The notes under the pieces: model-generated | Database searches by the model: none | Seen by the model: only the letters and a program-made list of their open reading frames with translations | Told to the model about the DNA's origin: nothing | Shown: in pieces, positions 60,897-64,000 of the stretch | How positions within the stretch are numbered: position 1 is the stretch's first letter | Layout of the letters: every line of letters begins with the position of its first letter | Source: Peptoniphilus stercorisuis | Lineage (GTDB): Bacteria; Bacillota; Clostridia; Tissierellales; Peptoniphilaceae | Reading direction: 5' to 3' | Assembly: GCF_017874395.1 (NCBI RefSeq) | Contig: NZ_JAGGLJ010000001.1 | Span: forward strand, 62,001-126,000 | Length of the DNA: 64,000 nucleotides | Program-made: the position numbers and the translations under genes

Positions 60897-61688
60897 ATGT
60901 ATATAGCAGTCTATAATGACAAGGGAGGAAGTTGTAAGTCAACTTTTGTTAGAGAAATATCACTATTTCTTGAAAGAAAAAGAAAAAAGATTTTAGTAGT
61001 AGATTTAGATTATAAAAATAGTATTACTCAAAGTTTTGATATAAAAAATAAAAATACTATAAGTCCTTTACTTGAGGATATTGTAAAATTAGATGAGGTT
61101 TTAGTTAAGACAGAATATATTGATTTAATTCCTGGAGATTATAATATAAATAATATAGAAATTAAAAAAAGTATTAGAGAGCATATAAAAGAAGTTGAAG
61201 AAAATTATGATTATATTTTCTATGATACATCTTGTGAAAATATGGCTTCTACTATGGCAATATATCAATCAGAGATTATAGTAGTTCCTGTAATACCAGA
61301 AAGATATGATGTTCAAAATTTAAAACATACTATAAAACATATTAAAAAAAGTATTGAGGACAATCAAAGTATTTGTATTCTTATAATGCGTTATGATGAT
61401 TCTGAAACTTCAGCTGTTGAAATTGAAGAAATAAATAAAATTGCAAAAGAAGAAGATCTATTTGTATTTAAAAATATGATTCGTGATGATGATACAGTAA
61501 AAGAAATTCAACTAAAGGGCAAGGAACTTAGAAGTTATAATTTTGTATCTGATGCCTCAGAAGATTATAAATCCTTAACAGAGGAATTTATAGTAAAAGT
61601 AGATGAAGTAAAAGAAAATCTTAAAGAGATAGCAGAAAATGCTAAAGAGGTTTTAAATACAGAAGATCAAGAAATTAAAGAAGATTAA
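60897..61688 (+). CDS. Lone ParA/MinD-type ATPase
   Basis: A 263-residue P-loop ATPase: MYIAVYNDKGGSCKSTFVREISLFL holds the deviant Walker A (KGGxxKST), KKILVVDLDYKNSITQSF Walker A'-like, and NYDYIFYDTSC Walker B. The end is a charged coil (EVKENLKEIAENAKEVLNTEDQEIKED). No ParB, plasmid or chromosome-segregation partner is adjacent; it follows a threonine aldolase gene closely. Could place a protein in the cell rather than segregate DNA. Partner unknown. Confidence 0.8.
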   Translation: MYIAVYNDKGGSCKSTFVREISLFLERKRKKILVVDLDYKNSITQSFDIKNKNTISPLLEDIVKLDEVLVKTEYIDLIPGDYNINNIEIKKSIREHIKEVEENYDYIFYDTSCENMASTMAIYQSEIIVVPVIPERYDVQNLKHTIKHIKKSIEDNQSICILIMRYDDSETSAVEIEEINKIAKEEDLFVFKNMIRDDDTVKEIQLKGKELRSYNFVSDASEDYKSLTEEFIVKVDEVKENLKEIAENAKEVLNTEDQEIKED

Positions 61689-61690
61689 TA

Positions 61691-61728
61691 TAAAGTATCT
61701 ATGGCTTAGCCATAGGTATTTTTTTTAG
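61691..61728 (+). terminator. Terminator
   Basis: TATCTATGGC / GCCATAGGTA hairpin with TTA loop, then T8. Confidence 0.85.
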
Positions 61729-61817
61729 TAAAATATATTAATTTGTAATTTTGATTATATGATTTATAATATGGTAATATTTAATATAGAAAATTATTAT
61801 AATAAGTAGGTGATAAT

Positions 61818-63596
61818 TTGAACAGTTTTAAAATTATAAAAAATAGTTTTCTTAGATTAAAGCATTATTTTTCAGATTATTTTGTAAGTATGGTTGTTCT
61901 TCAAGGTATTAGAATACTATTAATACTTCCAATGCTCTCTTATTTATTTACAAAAATATTAGATGAAGCAGGAGTTTATAATATTACAAATAAAAACTTT
62001 TTTAGATTATTTGAAAATCCAATTAGTATTTTATTAATTATAGCGCTTTTGATACTCTCTATTTTATTTATATTTTATGAGCTTGGGTATTATTTTGTAC
62101 TTGCAGATGCACAGGTTAAAAATGAGTTTTATACATTTAAAGATATATTGAGAAAACTAAATAAAAAGGCGAAGTATTTTTTAAGTATTTATTCTTTTTT
62201 ATTTATTGGATATTTTCTTTTACTTTTGCCTATAGTTTCAATAGGACTTGGATCAGAACTTACTGATTGGATTAAAATTCCAAACTTTATAGTAGATGAA
62301 ATGTTACTTAATAAACTTGGAAAATTTATTTATTTTGTACTTGTACTAGCACTTGTATATCTTGCCTTTAGACTTATTTATACTATGTACTTTTTCATTA
62401 GAACAAGTGATAAAAATATACTAAATTCAATGAAAGAAAGTATGGAGTTTTCAAAGGATAAAACATTTAAAAATGGAATTTTAATTTTAATTACAACAGT
62501 TATTTATGGTTTGATTATGTCTTTGTTTTTATTTATTTGTATAATTCCTGTACTTTTGACAGATAAATATGCTCCGATAATATCTCCAATAACATCTGGA
62601 ATATCTCTTACTTTAATGCAAATAGTAATACTTTTACTAGGTGGTTTAATACAACCTCTTATAGTAAATGTAATAGTTGAGAGTACAGGGTTTATTGAGA
62701 AAACTCACGAATATCCACTAAGAGAGCCAATTTCTATTAAGAAAATTCTTGAGAAAATAAAAGGTGCTAAAAAAATAATAATAGTAGTGCTTTTAATATT
62801 TATGGGATTTAATACATTTTCACTATTAACAGTAGTATATCAGCCAGAAACTCTTGTAATAGCTCATAGAGGAAATACGACAAATGCTGCAGAAAATACT
62901 ATTAGAGCTTTAAAAGAAGCTGCAAATGTCCATGCAGATGCAGTTGAGATGGATATACAAGAGACTAAAGATGGAAAATTTGTAGTAATGCATGATTTTA
63001 ACTTAAAGAGGCTAACTGGGAAAAATAAAAAGGTGAGAAATCTCACATTAGAAGAACTTCAAAAATTAACTATAAAACAAAGGGGCTATGAAGAAAAAAT
63101 TCCATCTCTTAGTGAATATATAGATGTTGCAAAGAGAAGAAATATAAAACTTTTAATTGAAGTAAAACCTCATGGCTATGAAAGTGATGAAATGGAAGAG
63201 AACTTAGTAAAACTTCTAAAGAAAAAAAAGGTAGATAAACATTTTATGGTTCAATCCCTGGATTTAGAAGTATTAGATAAAATAAAAAGTATAGATCCTG
63301 AAATAGAAACAGGATATATAATTCCTCTAAATTTTGGAAGTTTGCCAGAAACTGATCATGATTTTTTAGTATTAGAAGATTTTTCTATAAGTAAAAATAT
63401 AATTGAAGATGCTAAAAAAAGAGATATAAAACTTTTTGCTTGGACTATTAATGAAGATGATTTAATGCAAAAATATTTTAGATTAAATATAGATGCAATA
63501 ATTACAAATTATCCAGAAAGAGCAATTGAAATTAGAGAAAATAAAGAATATACAAAAACTTTTATAAATAGAGTTAGGTTTTTATTACAAAGATAG
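61818..63596 (+). CDS. Membrane glycerophosphodiester phosphodiesterase
   Basis: TTG start with TAGGTGATAAT ahead; 592 residues. N-terminal half (about 1-345) is a multi-helix membrane domain of the GDPD membrane-domain type. The C-terminal catalytic domain (about 350-590) has VIAHRGNTTNAAENTIRALKEAANVHADAVEMDIQETKDGKFVVMHDF (His and Glu/Asp/His set), LLIEVKPHG and FAWTINEDD. Cleaves glycerophosphodiesters from lipids or teichoic acids. Terminator follows. Confidence 0.92.
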   Translation: MNSFKIIKNSFLRLKHYFSDYFVSMVVLQGIRILLILPMLSYLFTKILDEAGVYNITNKNFFRLFENPISILLIIALLILSILFIFYELGYYFVLADAQVKNEFYTFKDILRKLNKKAKYFLSIYSFLFIGYFLLLLPIVSIGLGSELTDWIKIPNFIVDEMLLNKLGKFIYFVLVLALVYLAFRLIYTMYFFIRTSDKNILNSMKESMEFSKDKTFKNGILILITTVIYGLIMSLFLFICIIPVLLTDKYAPIISPITSGISLTLMQIVILLLGGLIQPLIVNVIVESTGFIEKTHEYPLREPISIKKILEKIKGAKKIIIVVLLIFMGFNTFSLLTVVYQPETLVIAHRGNTTNAAENTIRALKEAANVHADAVEMDIQETKDGKFVVMHDFNLKRLTGKNKKVRNLTLEELQKLTIKQRGYEEKIPSLSEYIDVAKRRNIKLLIEVKPHGYESDEMEENLVKLLKKKKVDKHFMVQSLDLEVLDKIKSIDPEIETGYIIPLNFGSLPETDHDFLVLEDFSISKNIIEDAKKRDIKLFAWTINEDDLMQKYFRLNIDAIITNYPERAIEIRENKEYTKTFINRVRFLLQR

Positions 63597-63623
63597 AGAA
63601 GAGAAATCTTCTCTTTTTTAATA
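63594..63623 (+). terminator. Terminator
   Basis: AGAGAAGA / TCTTCTCT stem with GAAA loop, then T6. Confidence 0.85.
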
Positions 63624-63695
63624 TAAAGTTGAAAAAAACTTAAATATTACATAAAATAAAATTAAATAAAATATTAAAGCTATGAAGAGGAAAAG

Positions 63696-64000
63696 ATGGA
63701 AAACAACAATTTAGAAAATTATATAAAACTTGCAGAAATGTTATCAGAAAGTTATGGAAGTGATTGTGAAGTAATTATATATAATTTAGAAAATACAGCT
63801 ATTTATATATCTAAAAATAATTTTACAAATACTGAAATTGGAATGAATCTAAGTGAAGATTTATTAAAAATATTAGAAAAAGATTTAGATAATAAGGGAT
63901 ATAAATCAAACTTTTATTATACAAAAGATGGAAAAATAATTAAGGCATCTTTTATGCCAATAAAATTAAAGAAGAAAATTATAGGAAGTATTTTAATAAA
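63696..64000 (+). CDS. YheO/DauR-like PAS regulator, 3' end cut off by the window
   Basis: ATG with GAAGAGG ahead; about 101 residues are visible and the frame is still open at 64000. The visible part is the YheO-type PAS domain: NYIKLAEMLSESYGSDCEVIIYNLENTAIYI, then IGMNLSEDLLKILEKDLDNKGYKSNFYYTKDGKIIKASFMPIKLKKKIIGSI. These proteins carry a C-terminal HTH domain, here lost at the edge, and control amino acid or related catabolic genes. Confidence 0.75.
   Translation, partial: MENNNLENYIKLAEMLSESYGSDCEVIIYNLENTAIYISKNNFTNTEIGMNLSEDLLKILEKDLDNKGYKSNFYYTKDGKIIKASFMPIKLKKKIIGSILI

Overview
The window is AT-rich, densely coded DNA of a low-GC Gram-positive anaerobe. The Firmicutes marks are a WalRK-YycHI block, CIRCE-controlled groESL, Rex, a yybS-gdpP-rplI-dnaB row, strong AGGAGG ribosome sites and many hairpin-plus-U terminators. 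The gene content (4Fe-4S membrane protein with a CD1871A-type mini-protein, S-layer style copper amine oxidase N-terminal domains, YheO-type regulator) fits the Tissierellia/Peptoniphilaceae or nearby Clostridia; this placement is inference. No tRNA, rRNA, CRISPR array, transposase or prophage was seen. The neighbourhood (walRK, gdpP, rplI, dnaB) is one that lies close to oriC in Bacillus.

Layout. 1-4.4 kb (minus): walR-walK-yycH-yycI, the last cut by the window edge. 4.5-9.0 kb (plus): two tiny zinc-ribbon genes, nfo, hisS, an M29-type aminopeptidase and a B3/B4-domain protein. 9.0-13.6 kb: a cupin gene divergent from a Crp/Fnr regulator, a small membrane protein, aminopeptidase C, a region of very short peptide genes, and msrB. 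13.7-17.7 kb: CPBP protease, CD1871A mini-protein, 4Fe-4S membrane protein, nitroreductase and a membrane protein. 17.8-21.7 kb: a tandem array of amphipathic-peptide units, two copper-amine-oxidase-N domain proteins, three 197-bp hairpin repeats between them, and an intergenic cluster of DnaA-box-like 9-mers. 21.7-28.8 kb: ABC-F, rex, ogg-type glycosylase, a metallo-beta-lactamase fold protein with lost metal ligands, CIRCE-groES-groEL and an IclR regulator. 29-35.2 kb: yybS-like, gdpP, rplI, dnaB, lipoprotein and uppP, all plus and tightly packed. 35.3-42.9 kb: unknown Cys-motif protein, GNAT, hemolysin III with DUF1836, CopB-type ATPase, TPP riboswitch with thiC, and a putative membrane metallopeptidase. 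43-51.6 kb: an ABC-F gene behind a leader-peptide attenuator, a MacAB-like efflux set, a class V aminotransferase and a NIF3-insert-like protein. 51.6-64 kb: zinc-ribbon/SH3 protein, class I ribonucleotide reductase, 2-hydroxyacid dehydrogenase, GNAT, CobD/HisC-like aminotransferase, threonine aldolase, lone ParA, membrane GDPD, and a cut YheO-like regulator.

How it works together. Cell envelope control and supply (WalRK, UppP, GDPD), c-di-AMP turnover (GdpP) and replication or nucleotide supply (DnaB, NrdAB, L9) form the core. Stress and redox functions (Rex, groESL, MsrB, Nfo, Ogg, CopB, Crp/Fnr) surround them. Several regulatory signals are readable: CIRCE, a TPP riboswitch-terminator, a Rex-like operator over the rex -10, NrdR-like boxes before nrdA, a Crp-type palindrome, and a four-segment attenuator before an ABC-F gene. 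The most unusual items are the tandem amphipathic-peptide array at 17.86-18.10 kb and the ABC-F attenuator at 42.95-43.21 kb.
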